From assembly GCA_008692225.1 (NCBI GenBank), contig VICG01000010.1, positions 744,001 to 808,000 of the forward strand: DNA of 64,000 bases, read 5' to 3'. This DNA is from Monilinia fructicola. Its lineage: Eukaryota > Ascomycota > Leotiomycetes > Helotiales > Sclerotiniaceae. This document shows, piece after piece, positions 54,584-64,000 of the stretch (positions are counted from its first letter, which is position 1; the number at the start of each line of letters is the position of its first letter). The translations under genes and the position numbers were made by a program. The notes beneath the pieces are model-generated. The model was given only the letters and a program-made list of their open reading frames with translations. It was not told the DNA's origin and did no database searches.

Positions 54584-55335
54584 CTAATTAATTCATCGAT
54601 TTTTTCATTGAATTTTATTGAAACTCAAATCGACATGTCAATCTCCCCATCAAGAATGCAAGAATACAAGTTTTCATGCCCAGCTGCCCTTCAAAGTTGC
54701 AGAATGCAGTACCTAGGTAGCTATATCAGATCCACAACTATCTATGTGTCTCCGTACTCCGTAGACAGATACAACCAGGGAAAGAAAAAATCTTTGACAG
54801 AAGATCCTCCGAAGTAGGAGTCCCCCTGCAATATCCTCTCCCACTATCTGGAACCTTTCGATGGATGTTCCAGGGACAATGTGATGCCCCAATGTCCGTT
54901 TCAACTGGGAACCCTTTACCACGAAACCTTTTAAACTTTTGGAAGTCTGAAACTAATGTTCGATGTTGGGTGAAATGATATTCTACGGTTCGTATCGTGT
55001 TAGATTCGCGAGACTCGTTTCCGAATTGGTGTCTAAGCCTGCAATATTTTGTCTAAGAGTAATTAATACAGAGGAGGTAGAGAATACCTAGGTAGGAGGT
55101 AGTAGGTACTAGGTACTAAGCAGGGACTCTAATCTGCCACCCGCCACGGCCAGAGATTCTACTTTCCTCCGCATCCCAATATGTGTATCCCAAACCTGGC
55201 ATGACCCGACCCGACTTGACCTGGCCTGACTAGGCCAGGGATATCAAATCATGATTTCTTTCTTGTAAGCCTTCTGTATGATTGGATCATTGACACTCAA
55301 CTGTATATTTCGACAACACTCTAGCTGAAAGTTTC
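54584..55335. other. Region flanking the retroelement
   Basis: Moderate G+C resumes at once after the target duplication. Only short open frames (under 70 codons) are present on either strand. The words tacctaggta (54709, 55085) and tactccgta occur, and there is an imperfect gacccgac/gacctggcctgac tandem near 55204. No gene assigned. Confidence 0.55.
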
Positions 55336-55340
55336 TATCC

Positions 55341-56038
55341 ACAATTCAGAGTTCCGATGCGCAGGGCTTGTCTAGTGGCCCACGAAACAATGACGAAGGC
55401 TGGCAAGTACATCCTGGCTTCATATCATTAGACCGCCTGAATTTTGATATCGAAGCATTGATGATATTTCAACGTTTATAACCCCATCCTATCACTCAAA
55501 ACAGGCACAGATCAATTTGCAATCTGTACCTATCAGGAAGACATCATCTATAGTAAAACTTCATCTGGCGAATTGCCAAAACATGTGCAAAGATCGGAAG
55601 AACAGCTGCCTTATCAGTCCTCACCCCTCAAAACGCGGGATTCCTATTATAGACTGTCCGAGCTCGTGAGCCACTTGCATCATCTCCAATTGGAAGAAAT
55701 TGCTTTTGTTCCAGAAGAAAACCTTAACAAATACCAACCCTTACCCCCTGAGTATATAACCATCTGAAGTTTTCACTATTATCAAGGAGAACCTTCGCAA
55801 GATATGTGCTCTTTGGTGGAAGACGATCTACTTGAACGTTGGGGGACGTCACTTGCTATCTATGTCGCATGAGGTTCCATTGCATTCATGCACTGATGGT
55901 GATCTTAACGCGTCATACTGGATCCAATGTAAAGAGTGGCTTTGTTCAACCCCAACAAACCCCATAATCACAACCAAATTAGATCATTTTGATCACAACA
56001 AGATGCCTGAAGACGATTGGCGGGAATGCTTCTAGGGG
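55341..56038 (+). pseudogene. Decayed gene of unknown family
   Basis: Three consecutive open segments in shifting frames read like one protein. A first segment up to about 55470 (NNDEGWQVHPGFISLDRLNF) moves by one base to a second, about 55471-55767 (NVYNPILSLKTGTDQFAIC through NLNKYQPLPPEYIT), which moves by one base again to a third ending at 56035-56037 (SEVFTIIKENLRKICALWWKT ... KMPEDDWRECF, then TAG). Composition is typical of folded protein, unlike the random open frames nearby. I do not recognise the family. No clear start or introns. The position next to a dead retroelement fits a relic. Confidence 0.4.
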
Positions 56039-56632
56039 AAAGGTTCTGTGAAAGGGCTAAAGTAACCTTCTTCTATGGCCATGGGATGATTCTAGAACAA
56101 TAAAAGGGCATAGACGTGAAGAAAATGTTCAGATTAGTTAGTAATAATAGAGAATGATACTTGAACGAGGGGTTAGTTCATCCCTTAGGGTTCGCTTCTA
56201 GGAATGATACCCCTTAATATTTCTACGGGCTTCTGGTGAGCCGAGCCGCCGAAGCTTTTCCAACCACCACATCTGAAAATGATGATGTACTCTTCTTTTC
56301 AATAATCAAACGAAATTTATACTCGTGGTATGTGACACTGAACCGTATAATATTGGAGCTACATCTTAGAAATATAAGTCGCGGGCTCAGTCTGACATCT
56401 TCTTCAGTTCCACTAATCAATTCAAGGGCGCGCCTTGCCATGATTGCACGACACCTTTGTACAACACGAAAAGAGATACGCAACTCTGTCTTGGTATTCT
56501 GATATCGGTCAATGGCAAGGCGCGCCTTGAGCATGATTCCACTAAAATAATATATAATATTAAGATACATACGCACTCACTGACTGCGAATCCAGTATCA
56601 TCAATCTACCGACCTACCGTTCTAACCATAAC
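56039..56632. other. Intergenic region with a long inverted repeat
   Basis: Upstream of the isochorismatase gene. Holds the inverted repeat described separately. Open frames on both strands over 56223-56576 overlap, and neither has a motif; not called. Confidence 0.5.
56423..56531. repeat. Inverted repeat with AscI-like core
   Basis: The arm tcaagggcgcgccttgccat at 56423-56442 is mirrored by atggcaaggcgcgccttga at 56513-56531, differing by one G. The 70-bp loop has no similarity to the arms. It could form a hairpin of about 19 bp, 100 bp before the isochorismatase ATG. Confidence 0.85.
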
Positions 56633-57304
56633 ATGAAGTCAGCAACCACCCGCAAAACAGCACTCATCTTGATCGATGTCCAAAACGGGTTTTTACACCC
56701 AACAGCCTTTGGTGATCTTGCAAAGCGCAGTACCCCCAAATGCGAAGAGAATATTGCAACGCTACTTACGAAGACCAGAGACTACAACGAGAAATTGCCA
56801 GCAACAGGAACCTCGTCGTCTATCCCCATCTGCCATGTGCATCATCACAGCATCGATCCAAACTCTATACTACATCCCATCAAGCAAATAGAAGTTGATG
56901 GGAAGTCAGTTCCAGCAGTCCACCCACAGACGTTTGCAGCACCTCATTTTAACGAGAGAGTCTGGGTGAAGGACGTCAACTCAGCGTTTGTCGGAACGGG
57001 ATTGGAAACGTTTTTGAGAGAAAACGGCGTGAGACAGTTGATCATCTGTGGTTTGACCACGGATCACTGCGTTAGCACATCGGTGCGGATGGCAAACAAT
57101 CTGAGAATCGTTGGTATTGTGGAGAACGGCGTACTTGTGGACGAAGGTGATATTGTGCTAGTTGGAGATGCGTGTGCAACTTTTGCCAAAGGGGGCATCG
57201 ATGCTGAGACTATACACCAAGTAAACCTTGCTAGCTTGGATGGGGAGTTTGCACAAGTGAGAGAAACGGTGGATGTTATTGAGAAGGTTCTCATCGGGGT
57301 CTAA
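56633..57304 (+). CDS. Isochorismatase-fold cysteine hydrolase
   Basis: Single-exon protein of 223 residues, full length for the family. The catalytic triad is visible: D15 in LILIDVQNGF, K113 in VWVKDVNSAF and C146 in GLTTDHCVSTSVRMA, the last following a cis-peptide Thr pair as in nicotinamidase and isochorismatase relatives. These enzymes hydrolyse amides or vinyl ethers; the fungal members of this length are mostly uncharacterised. No signal peptide, so probably cytosolic. The start is the only upstream ATG in frame and lies just after a pyrimidine-rich leader. Confidence 0.9.
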   Translation: MKSATTRKTALILIDVQNGFLHPTAFGDLAKRSTPKCEENIATLLTKTRDYNEKLPATGTSSSIPICHVHHHSIDPNSILHPIKQIEVDGKSVPAVHPQTFAAPHFNERVWVKDVNSAFVGTGLETFLRENGVRQLIICGLTTDHCVSTSVRMANNLRIVGIVENGVLVDEGDIVLVGDACATFAKGGIDAETIHQVNLASLDGEFAQVRETVDVIEKVLIGV

Positions 57305-57991
57305 GGGAGTGATTGAATCACCTACAAAGGGATGTCAATTAATATTGGCTTTCAATTTAGTATTTGGCATACAAACGATGTATAGGTACAAGAAATTCAT
57401 TTGAAGAGACCCAAATCTAACCATTGCTTAACGCTGTCATCCAACTTGGAAGAGAAGAGCTTTGAAACCGTTAGAAGAAATCCATCAGTTGTATATTTGC
57501 GTATCAACTGCTCCTTTCTTGAACTTCCAAGAGTCGAGGAAGCTTACCTATCAATAGCATACTTATGCTGATGTAGATGTAGATGTAGATGTAGATGTAG
57601 ATGCAGATGCAGATGCAGATGCAGATAGAAATGTATATGTATATGTAGATCATCAACAACATAGATAGCTGATGCCAATTACATTTATTCATTGGTTTTT
57701 TAGAAACTTTAGAGAAGCAAAAAGGTCATTTTCTGAATTATATTAAAATCTGCTTTGGATGTTCAATAGATATAAATCGAAAAGTCTCCATTGGTAGATG
57801 CTAGTAGAAGGTTGCCATTAGCCCTGGAGATATAAATAAAGTCTTGATTCAATCCTAGTAAGCGGTAAGGTCAACAAAGGGCAGAATAAATAAAAGAGGC
57901 CGATACGCGACTGAGTAAAGTGACGCGCAAAGTGGAAAATAACTTCCTCAAAATCTCATGTACATTCAACATTTGAGAAGATTTTGTCAAG
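57305..57991. other. Intergenic region with GATGTA microsatellite
   Basis: 3' flank of the isochorismatase gene and promoter of the BRCT gene. Contains an interrupted hexanucleotide array (see separate entry). No other feature. Confidence 0.65.
57570..57649. repeat. (GATGTA/GATGCA)n microsatellite
   Basis: About 13 tandem copies of gatgta, gatgca and tatgta variants. A minus-strand open frame of Ile/Tyr/Cys repeats over it is a by-product. Confidence 0.9.
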
Positions 57992-60548
57992 ATGGATTCT
58001 CTTCATGAAGGTTATCCTGATGTTATGGCGGGGGACAATGCTTCTCAACCTCTGAAAGGTATAATTGTTTGTTGTACCAATGTCCCAGATGAAAAGCGTG
58101 TAAGTTTTGTCTATCATATCAATGTTCATGAGCATTAAAGGATCATGATCTGCAGATTACACCTGCGCATTTCTGAATTCGACCCAATTACTGACATGAA
58201 CTGTTTTCTAGACAGAATTAAATGCTCAGGCAGAACAAATGGGTGCGAGTATTCGAGCCGATCTCACAGTCGAAGTTACTCATCTTGTTGTTGGACATTG
58301 GGATAGTCCAAAATACCATTATGTCGCCCAATTTCGACCGGATGTTCGACCGATGACTATGGATTGGATCGCAACAGTTCGGGACCTTTGGGTGAGCGAT
58401 CATGATATAGATATGGATTTATTGGAACGACAATATACATTACCTACCTTTACGTCTCTCAAAATCAGTATGACCGGATGCGATGATACGGCAGAGAGAC
58501 AAGATATTGCAGAAAAGATCAAAGTCAACGGGGGGGAGTATGATGGGAATTTGACGAAGCAAATCACACACCTGATATCATTTCGAACGGAGGGCAATAA
58601 ATACAAGGCAGCGAAAAGTTGGGGCTTACGGATTGTCTCGGTTGAGTGGCTACTCGACAGTTTAGAACGAGGAATGATTTTGAACGAGAAATATTATGAT
58701 CCTTCTCTGCCAATAGATGAAAGAGGTAAAGGTTCTTGGGACAAAGATAAACCTAAGATCAACTCATCGAAGAAGAGGGCCAGGGAACAGAATACATCTG
58801 GAGTTGAAGAGGGCAAGAGAAAGCTACGCAGAACCGCAAGCACTAAATTGAATACTCAAAGTCAAAGTATCTGGGGTGATATCGTTGGTAGTGGCAATAA
58901 TAATATACAGGTATCGCGGAGTGGAATTTGGGATACCAGTGATAGCTTTGCGCCAGCAGAAACCAAACAGGTCGAGAAAAGCAAAGAGGTGATGCCACCC
59001 AAGGCCACGACCCTTGACCTTGTTCGAGAACCGAACCACCCAGTGGGTGGAATATTTAATGAGTGTCAGTTTTGGATTCATGGCTTTTCAGCCAAGCATA
59101 CACAGATTCTGGAAAATCATCTCATTGCCCATGATGGTGCAGTGGTTCAAAGTGAATCTCATCTAGATTCTTCCAATCCAAGAAAACGGAATTACTTGAT
59201 CCTGCCATCTCATTTGCAACCCTCAAAATATCCCAACTGTAGCTCAGAATTTGAGGTAATTACAGATTGGTGGGTGGAACGATGTTTACACCTGAAAACA
59301 TACATTGAACCCAAGGAGCATGTTCTGGGAAGGCCCTTCCCTAAGTTTCCTATTGAAGGGTTTAGTGGCCTCAAGATTTCATCAGCAGCATTCACTGGGA
59401 TTGATATTCTTCATGTAAAAAAATCCACTGAGTTGTTAGGGGGTACATATTGCGAAGATATGACTCCACAATCCTCGGTTCTCGTCACAAAATCCATAGT
59501 AAATCTTCGCCGAGACAAGCTAGAACATGCTCGGGAATGGAAGATTCCAATTGTTACTGCGGACTGGCTTTGGGATTCTATTGCATCAGGAACTAGATTA
59601 CCATTCACAAAATACAGATGCGGGGTGGTGAAACAACCAGCTTCAGCCCCCGTCTCGAAAAATGAAGCAACATCAAGGCATGTTAACAATCTAGACAAAA
59701 CGAATAACGAACATGCAGCTTCGAAATCAAGATCAAGTACACTTCCATCACGGTCTTCATCAAAATGCCGCATTACACCTCTAGACGAGAGCGCATTTGC
59801 ACCATCAGAAATAGAGCCCACCCCGATAAAAGATAAGCCAGATTCAGTTCCCCTCCCCATCCCCTTCGAACCCGAATCATCAGAACTTACCCCTCCTCCC
59901 CCATCAAAGCCCGAGCCCCTTTCCGAAGTTCCCCTCAACTCACACTCTACAAACCACTCCCATTCCAATACTTCATCCGCCTCAGGCATACCCGAAGAAT
60001 CCATCGATATCAGCTCCCTCCTCGCAAAAACAAAACGTCCGTCCTGCTCCTCAATCTCCGTTTCAAACGGCGTAGGTATGGCTTCAGCCACCGACCCATC
60101 CAAAAGACCCCGTCAACCCCGCGGGAAAGCAATCATCGGCCGTGCCCTCTCCAACGTCTCCACCGCCTCCCTCGCCTCCTCTGTAGATTCCACAGCCACC
60201 ACCGGTCATGCAGTCATCTATCCCGAAGAACCCTCCAATGATGATGCTGAAAATGGAAATGCAAGTCAGGACGAAATCAACGAATTCATGAATCTCCAAG
60301 GTGATAGAGGGAGAATTTCAAAGGAGCTTCCCCCGGCCACGCAATTGGAGTATTGCGACAAAGAGGGGGAGGAGTATAGGATGCGGGTGGAGGGAATCAT
60401 GGAGGGCAAGGAGAAGGAAGCGATTGAGAGGGAGATGAAGGAGAAAGCGAAGAGGGGACTGAGCCGGAAGGGGACGATTGGAGATTTCTCCAAGGGGACT
60501 GGTGCGGGTGCGGGGACGAGAACTAGTGGAAGAATCAAGAAGGGATAG
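57992..60548 (+). CDS. dpb11: Four-BRCT replication-checkpoint scaffold, Dpb11/Rad4(Cut5)/TopBP1 homologue
   Basis: Exons 57992-58099 and 58212-60548 give 814 residues. The nuclear scaffold binds phosphorylated Sld3, Rad9 and Ddc1-type partners in replication initiation and checkpoint activation. BRCT1 (about 22-108, LKGIIVCCTNVPDEKR split by the intron, then VTHLVVG and WIATV), BRCT2 (about 113-200, TFTSLKISMTGCDD, VEWLLDSLERG), BRCT3 (about 300-390, VGGIFNECQFWIHGF, VITDWWVERCL) and BRCT4 (about 405-495, FSGLKISSAAFTG, VTADWLWDSIASG) appear in the order of Rad4/Dpb11. The C-terminal 300 residues are disordered, Ser/Pro-rich, and end in a basic region (TRTSGRIKKG) that may be a nuclear localisation signal; a checkpoint-kinase activating segment could lie here but is not readable. 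The frame is clean. Confidence 0.84.
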
Positions 60549-61229
60549 AGTGCTGGGGAGATGAAGTGTGGAGGGCTGTTGTATTGTATGTCGAGCTGCA
60601 GCGCGTGTGTAATTAATGATCGGGTTACGAATTGCATGTTGGAAGCGCCCTGGGGGCGTGGCTATGATTTGGATTAAATAGAGTACAGGATAAGCGAAAC
60701 ACCTTTGTCATACATACACGTTTGGCGCGTAGGTAATGGGATGTTATGGTACGGCAAGGAAGGGCAAGGCAAATATTAGGGTCTTACAATCAACGAATAA
60801 ACGACCTCTGAATAATGAACGCGAGGAATTTTTCAATCTTTGCACCTTGTCCATCCAGTTTGTGTCTCCACGGTTCATAACATCGATGCTATTGAAGGAA
60901 TGTATAGAGAGAGAGAGAGAGAGAGCGTAAAGCTAAACATAACACCATTCACACTCTGTGGTCACTTTTCTTGTCCTTCTTCGTCACCGCTCTCCTGTCT
61001 CGATATCTACTCCCATTGCCGGCTGCAGTTTCATTGCCGACCTACCTTTCCAACTCCCTTCTTTCACATCATTCGTATCAATACTTCGTAACCCAGTCCA
61101 AGAACCACCATACCTGCAACCCTCTAACTCTCCAGTCCTCTAACTCTCTAACTCTCCAGTCCTCTAACTCTCCAGTCTCAGTCCTCTAACTCTCTAACTC
61201 TCCATCTCTCCATCCAAAGCAGCAGCATC
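60549..61229. other. Intergenic region between convergent genes, with tandem repeats
   Basis: 3' flanks of the BRCT and DUF1295 genes. A short (GA)n run lies at 60908-60925 and a CTCTAACTCTCCAGTC minisatellite at about 61125-61205. No gene seen. Confidence 0.65.
61125..61205. repeat. CTCTAACTCTCCAGTC minisatellite
   Basis: Five to six imperfect copies of a unit built from ctctaactct and ccagtc, ending 25 bp from the DUF1295 stop codon. Confidence 0.8.
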
Positions 61230-62561
61230 TCAAAATTTCGGAACAAACATGGGAGTATTCTTCTTCCACTCCTGATAATCTTTCCGATGGCCATATTTCT
61301 TGTCGTACTGTTTTGGGGGTACGTGGTTAGTGCATCGTTCTCGCGACCAACTCTTGACATCTCTTGAACTCTCTCAAACTCGTCGTCCATAAGATAGGAT
61401 TGATTCCTCGCTTGGACCCGCAGGATCTCTCGCATCTGCCGGATATGGCAGGCCATCAAAGGTCATTGCCAAGCCTCTGTCCACACTCACACTTGCGAGC
61501 TTCCCCCATGCGCGGCCCCCCTCCATCCCCGATTCCGCACCACACGCTCCGGAACGAAACACAAGCCCGTTGTACACACGAAACCAAGACGCAAGAGAGA
61601 GAAAGGAAAAAAAATGAATCAACATACCTTCACCTCGCTCAACGGCACCCCACTAACCTTCAACAGCAAAAACGTGACAAAAGCCGGACTGACGCCCGCG
61701 ATCCCCACCCCCAACACCCTCCCCCAAACTCCCCATCCCGCCGTTCCCATGCCCAACTGGCCCGCGCTCCCGGCCAGAACCCCTGCGCTCAACACGGCGA
61801 TGCCAGACCACAACACGCTCTCGCCAAAATAATTCGGATGGCGACTCTTGGCCCACAAGCCACTGGTCAAGAAATCCTCATCGTGCTCCTTTCTCTTCTT
61901 CGCGGCCGACCAGGCCGACTTTTGTCGGTCGGCGAGAATCTCGAAGCTGAGCCCGCTGGTAAATAGGAGGAGCCCGAGGATATCGGTCAGCATGAGTGTT
62001 GGCAGCGTAGCCAGCAAGCGGTGGGGGAGCGCATTGAGAGCGAGCACGGGGAGACAGCAGAGGGACACCCACGTTGCCTGTGCAGCGAAAGCGCCGAGGA
62101 ACTTGGGGGGTGATTTTTTTGATCTCATCGACTGGGGTGGGGAGTTAGCGGGTCGTGTTTGGGGGGTAAAGGGGGAGGAGAGAGATGAGATGGACCATCG
62201 GCTAGGGGTTGGGGTGGACGTATGACTGGGCATATGATTCTAAGGGAGCGATCAAACTTACAGCGAGAATCGTGACCATCTGATAAGATCCGAGCGAACA
62301 GGTAGCTGCCAACTATCCTCGTGAGATTAGCATCTCCATACACCTACCACACTACCCCCCAAACGCGAGGTTATCCAAACAAGATACCTTCCTCTCGCGA
62401 ATCTACAACAAAGGGAGGGCTGAAAACATACGTCTCGTGGCCCAGATACCCACCGCAGCACTCAGAACCACCTGCCTCCAATTCAACGCATTCGGACCCG
62501 CATTCCGCGTAAACGCCTCGAGGAGCTTCGGCCACTGCTCGTCGCGTTAGTACGTCGTCCA

Positions 62562-62620
<59 letters not shown>

Positions 62621-62893
62621 ACTCCCCCCGCCCAAAAAAGAAGCACAAACCTGCAACAAGGCGCTCCCCCCCGCAGCCCGCTCCCTGACCCCCGGCAAAA
62701 CCAGGCTCAGCCCCACCACGCTCAGGAACGTCAAACTCCCACTCAGATCGTAGAAGCGCTCGCTCTGCGCCAGCACGCTCGGGATCGCCACGGCCGTTTG
62801 GATGGCGAACGCCGCGCCCACGGCCGGCACCAGCGTTCTCAGGAACGGGGCGCGGAAATTCGTCAGGCGCAGGAGCGTTTGCGTGAGCGTCAT
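61230..62893 (-). CDS. DUF1295/steroid-reductase-like multi-pass membrane protein, one apparent frameshift
   Basis: Five exons (62893-62651, 62534-62432, 62312-62262, 62131-61628, 61307-61230) give about 325 residues. Several hydrophobic helices (PVLALNALPHRLLATLPTLML, ILGLLLFTSGLSFEILAD) precede the family motif SRHPNYFGES, shared with ICMT and 5-alpha-steroid reductases, where it contributes to cofactor binding. The tail YDKKYG...YQEWKKNTPMFVPKF is the usual DUF1295 ending. Exon 4 needs one base fewer in an A7 run (T7 at 62114-62120) so that SRFDEIKKSPPKFLGAF reads through; its length then fits. Intron 1 holds a 54-bp (TC)n tract, and the last intron is 320 nt, long for this genome. Substrate unknown; probably endoplasmic reticulum. 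Confidence 0.85.
62564..62617. repeat. (TC)27 microsatellite inside intron 1 of the DUF1295 gene
   Basis: Perfect dinucleotide run of 54 bp between the exon 1 donor (62650) and the exon 2 acceptor (62535). On the sense strand it reads (GA)n, so it does not serve as the polypyrimidine tract. Confidence 0.93.
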
Positions 62894-63744
62894 GGTGTGG
62901 TGTGAGGAGGGAGGGGAGGGATGTGATGGGATGTGATGTGATGTGATGGATATGCTTTGGTTTGGTTTGGTTTGGTTTAATGTGATTTAATATGATGAGA
63001 TGGGATTCGATCCAGGTGGCGTAGATGATCGATCGTCGTGATGTGATGCGATACGATGGTATGCGATGGTATGCGATGGTATGTGACGCGAAGTTGGTAC
63101 TACGAATCAATTATCGATCACGATACACGGGACCAGCAGCACAGCACAGCACAGCACAGAACGGGGATCCAGACGCAAAGAATCCCATTCAATTATGAAT
63201 GACCTTGGCCAAGAGGGTGAATACAAACCAAAACGTAAACTTAATATAACAACAACAACAAGAAGAAGGATGACGATGATGACGACGACGACGAGGAAAA
63301 GCCCAGATACATGAATAAACCATTCAATCATCCAATCATTCACTCCCACTAGCTTCCTTCCTACCTACCTACCTCACTTCCTTACATCATCAACCCCTCC
63401 CCCCAACCAAGCATCCAAGCATCCAAGCATCCATCCACCCACCATCCATCCGCGCTACTCTTCTTAGCTACCTAGCTAGCTACCTACCCATCCACCCACC
63501 CAACCAATCTCAACCTCAACCTCAACCTCAACCTCAATCTCAACCTCGCTGCTTCTTACCACTTCCATTCCATTCCATTCCATTACCTAGCTCGCTCCCG
63601 CATGAACCAAGTCAACCGACCTACCAAGCCAGCCAACAAGCAAACAAGCAAGCAAGCAAGCAAGCAAGAAAAGGCAAAAGACAAAAAGCGAAAAAGTGAT
63701 GATGACATTGACTTTCGTAACTGTTTTCGGGTTTACATAATCTA

Positions 63745-63815
63745 TCCATCCATCCATCCATCCATCCATCTATTCATCCATCCATCCATCCATCCATCCA
63801 TTCATCCATTCATCC
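63745..63815. repeat. (CATC)n microsatellite
   Basis: Interrupted tetranucleotide array catc/ccat with a few cattcat interruptions. Confidence 0.9.
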
Positions 63816-63873
63816 ATCCATACACACATCAAACATTATCCTCTATCCTCTACTTGTATCCTCTATCCTCCAC

Positions 63874-63946
63874 ACAAACTACAAACTACAAACTACAAAC
63901 TACAAACTACAAACTACAAACTACAAACTACAAACTACAAACTACA
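63874..63946. repeat. (ACAAACT)10 minisatellite
   Basis: Ten near-perfect tandem copies of a 7-bp unit, acaaact. Confidence 0.93.
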
Positions 63947-64000
63947 CGCATCCCCTTTCCTCGATCGACATCCGCATTGACCCATCAAGGTTTCTAGCGT

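Larger units (their letters stand above)
62894..64000. other. Microsatellite-rich upstream region of the DUF1295 gene
   Basis: Dense simple repeats with no gene: gatgt runs (62930-62950), tttgg runs (62957-62980), cagca (63135-63158), aac/aag/gac triplets (63246-63296), ccaagcat (63407-63432), caacct (63508-63545), caag (63640-63668), catc (63745-63815) and a 7-bp array at 63874-63946. Open frames here are translations of repeats. Confidence 0.75.

Noticed and set aside
54713..54922. Minus-strand open frame (LGHHIVPGTSIERFQIVGED)
   Set aside because: Protein-like for about 40 residues, but no start, neighbouring exon or recognised family; too short to call.
56223..56576. Overlapping open frames on both strands (117 and 89 codons)
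   Set aside because: Neither has motifs or a clear codon signal, and the inverted repeat runs through both.
61364..61966. 200-codon plus-strand open frame
   Set aside because: Antisense to exon 4 and the last intron of the DUF1295 gene; no motif.
62371..62646. Arg-Glu repeat open frame
   Set aside because: Translation of the intronic (TC)n microsatellite.

Overview
The window is nuclear DNA from a filamentous ascomycete (Pezizomycotina), most likely of leotiomycete type; the class-level placement is an inference from overall gene style. The evidence is short GT-AG introns of about 45-140 nt with CTAAC/CTGAC-like branch sites, fungus-specific families (C2H2 plus Zn2Cys6 regulator, phenolic flavin halogenase, quercetinase cupin, Ser/Ala-rich GPI proteins), and an LTR retrotransposon decayed to almost pure A+T, as expected from RIP (repeat-induced point mutation).

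Layout. 1-7.8 kb: 3' nine-tenths of the DNA-damage kinase gene tel1 (+). 9.5-13.1 kb: two related Ser/Ala-rich GPI-anchored wall proteins (-). 14-15.2 kb: secreted bicupin quercetinase (-). 17.5-20.8 kb: DGR2/WDR44-like WD40 protein with a C-terminal zinc ribbon (-). 21.5-22.1 kb: small CDA-fold deaminase (+). 23.5-25.6 kb: flavin-dependent halogenase (+). 27-28.9 kb: amino-acid/GABA-type permease (+). 30.2-32.5 kb: type I phosphodiesterase/nucleotide pyrophosphatase (+). 33.9-35.7 kb: flavin monooxygenase (+). 36-36.9 kb: bactofilin-like beta-helix protein (+). 37.6-40.2 kb: hybrid zinc-finger regulator (-). 40.7 kb: remnant of a 2OG-Fe(II) oxygenase. 41.1-42.1 kb: NmrA/isoflavone-reductase-like protein (+). 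42.9-45.7 kb: arrestin-related trafficking adaptor (-). 47.8-54.6 kb: RIP-degraded LTR element with 165/166-bp LTRs and a CTTAA target duplication. 55.3-56.0 kb: decayed unknown gene. 56.6 kb: isochorismatase-fold hydrolase (+). 58-60.5 kb: four-BRCT Dpb11/Rad4/TopBP1 homologue (+). 61.2-62.9 kb: DUF1295 membrane protein (-). The last kilobase is dense in microsatellites.

The accessory stretch from about 23 to 42 kb (halogenase, permease, FAD monooxygenase, hybrid regulator, oxygenase remnant, NmrA-like reductase) looks like tailoring, transport and control genes of secondary metabolism, but no PKS or NRPS backbone gene is present. Seven genes need single-base frame corrections to give their family proteins, eight insertions and three deletions, most in homopolymers. 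With those corrections the coding lengths I could test become exact multiples of three. This points either to indel-prone sequencing/assembly or to gene decay concentrated between 27 and 39 kb. Ten other genes read cleanly.
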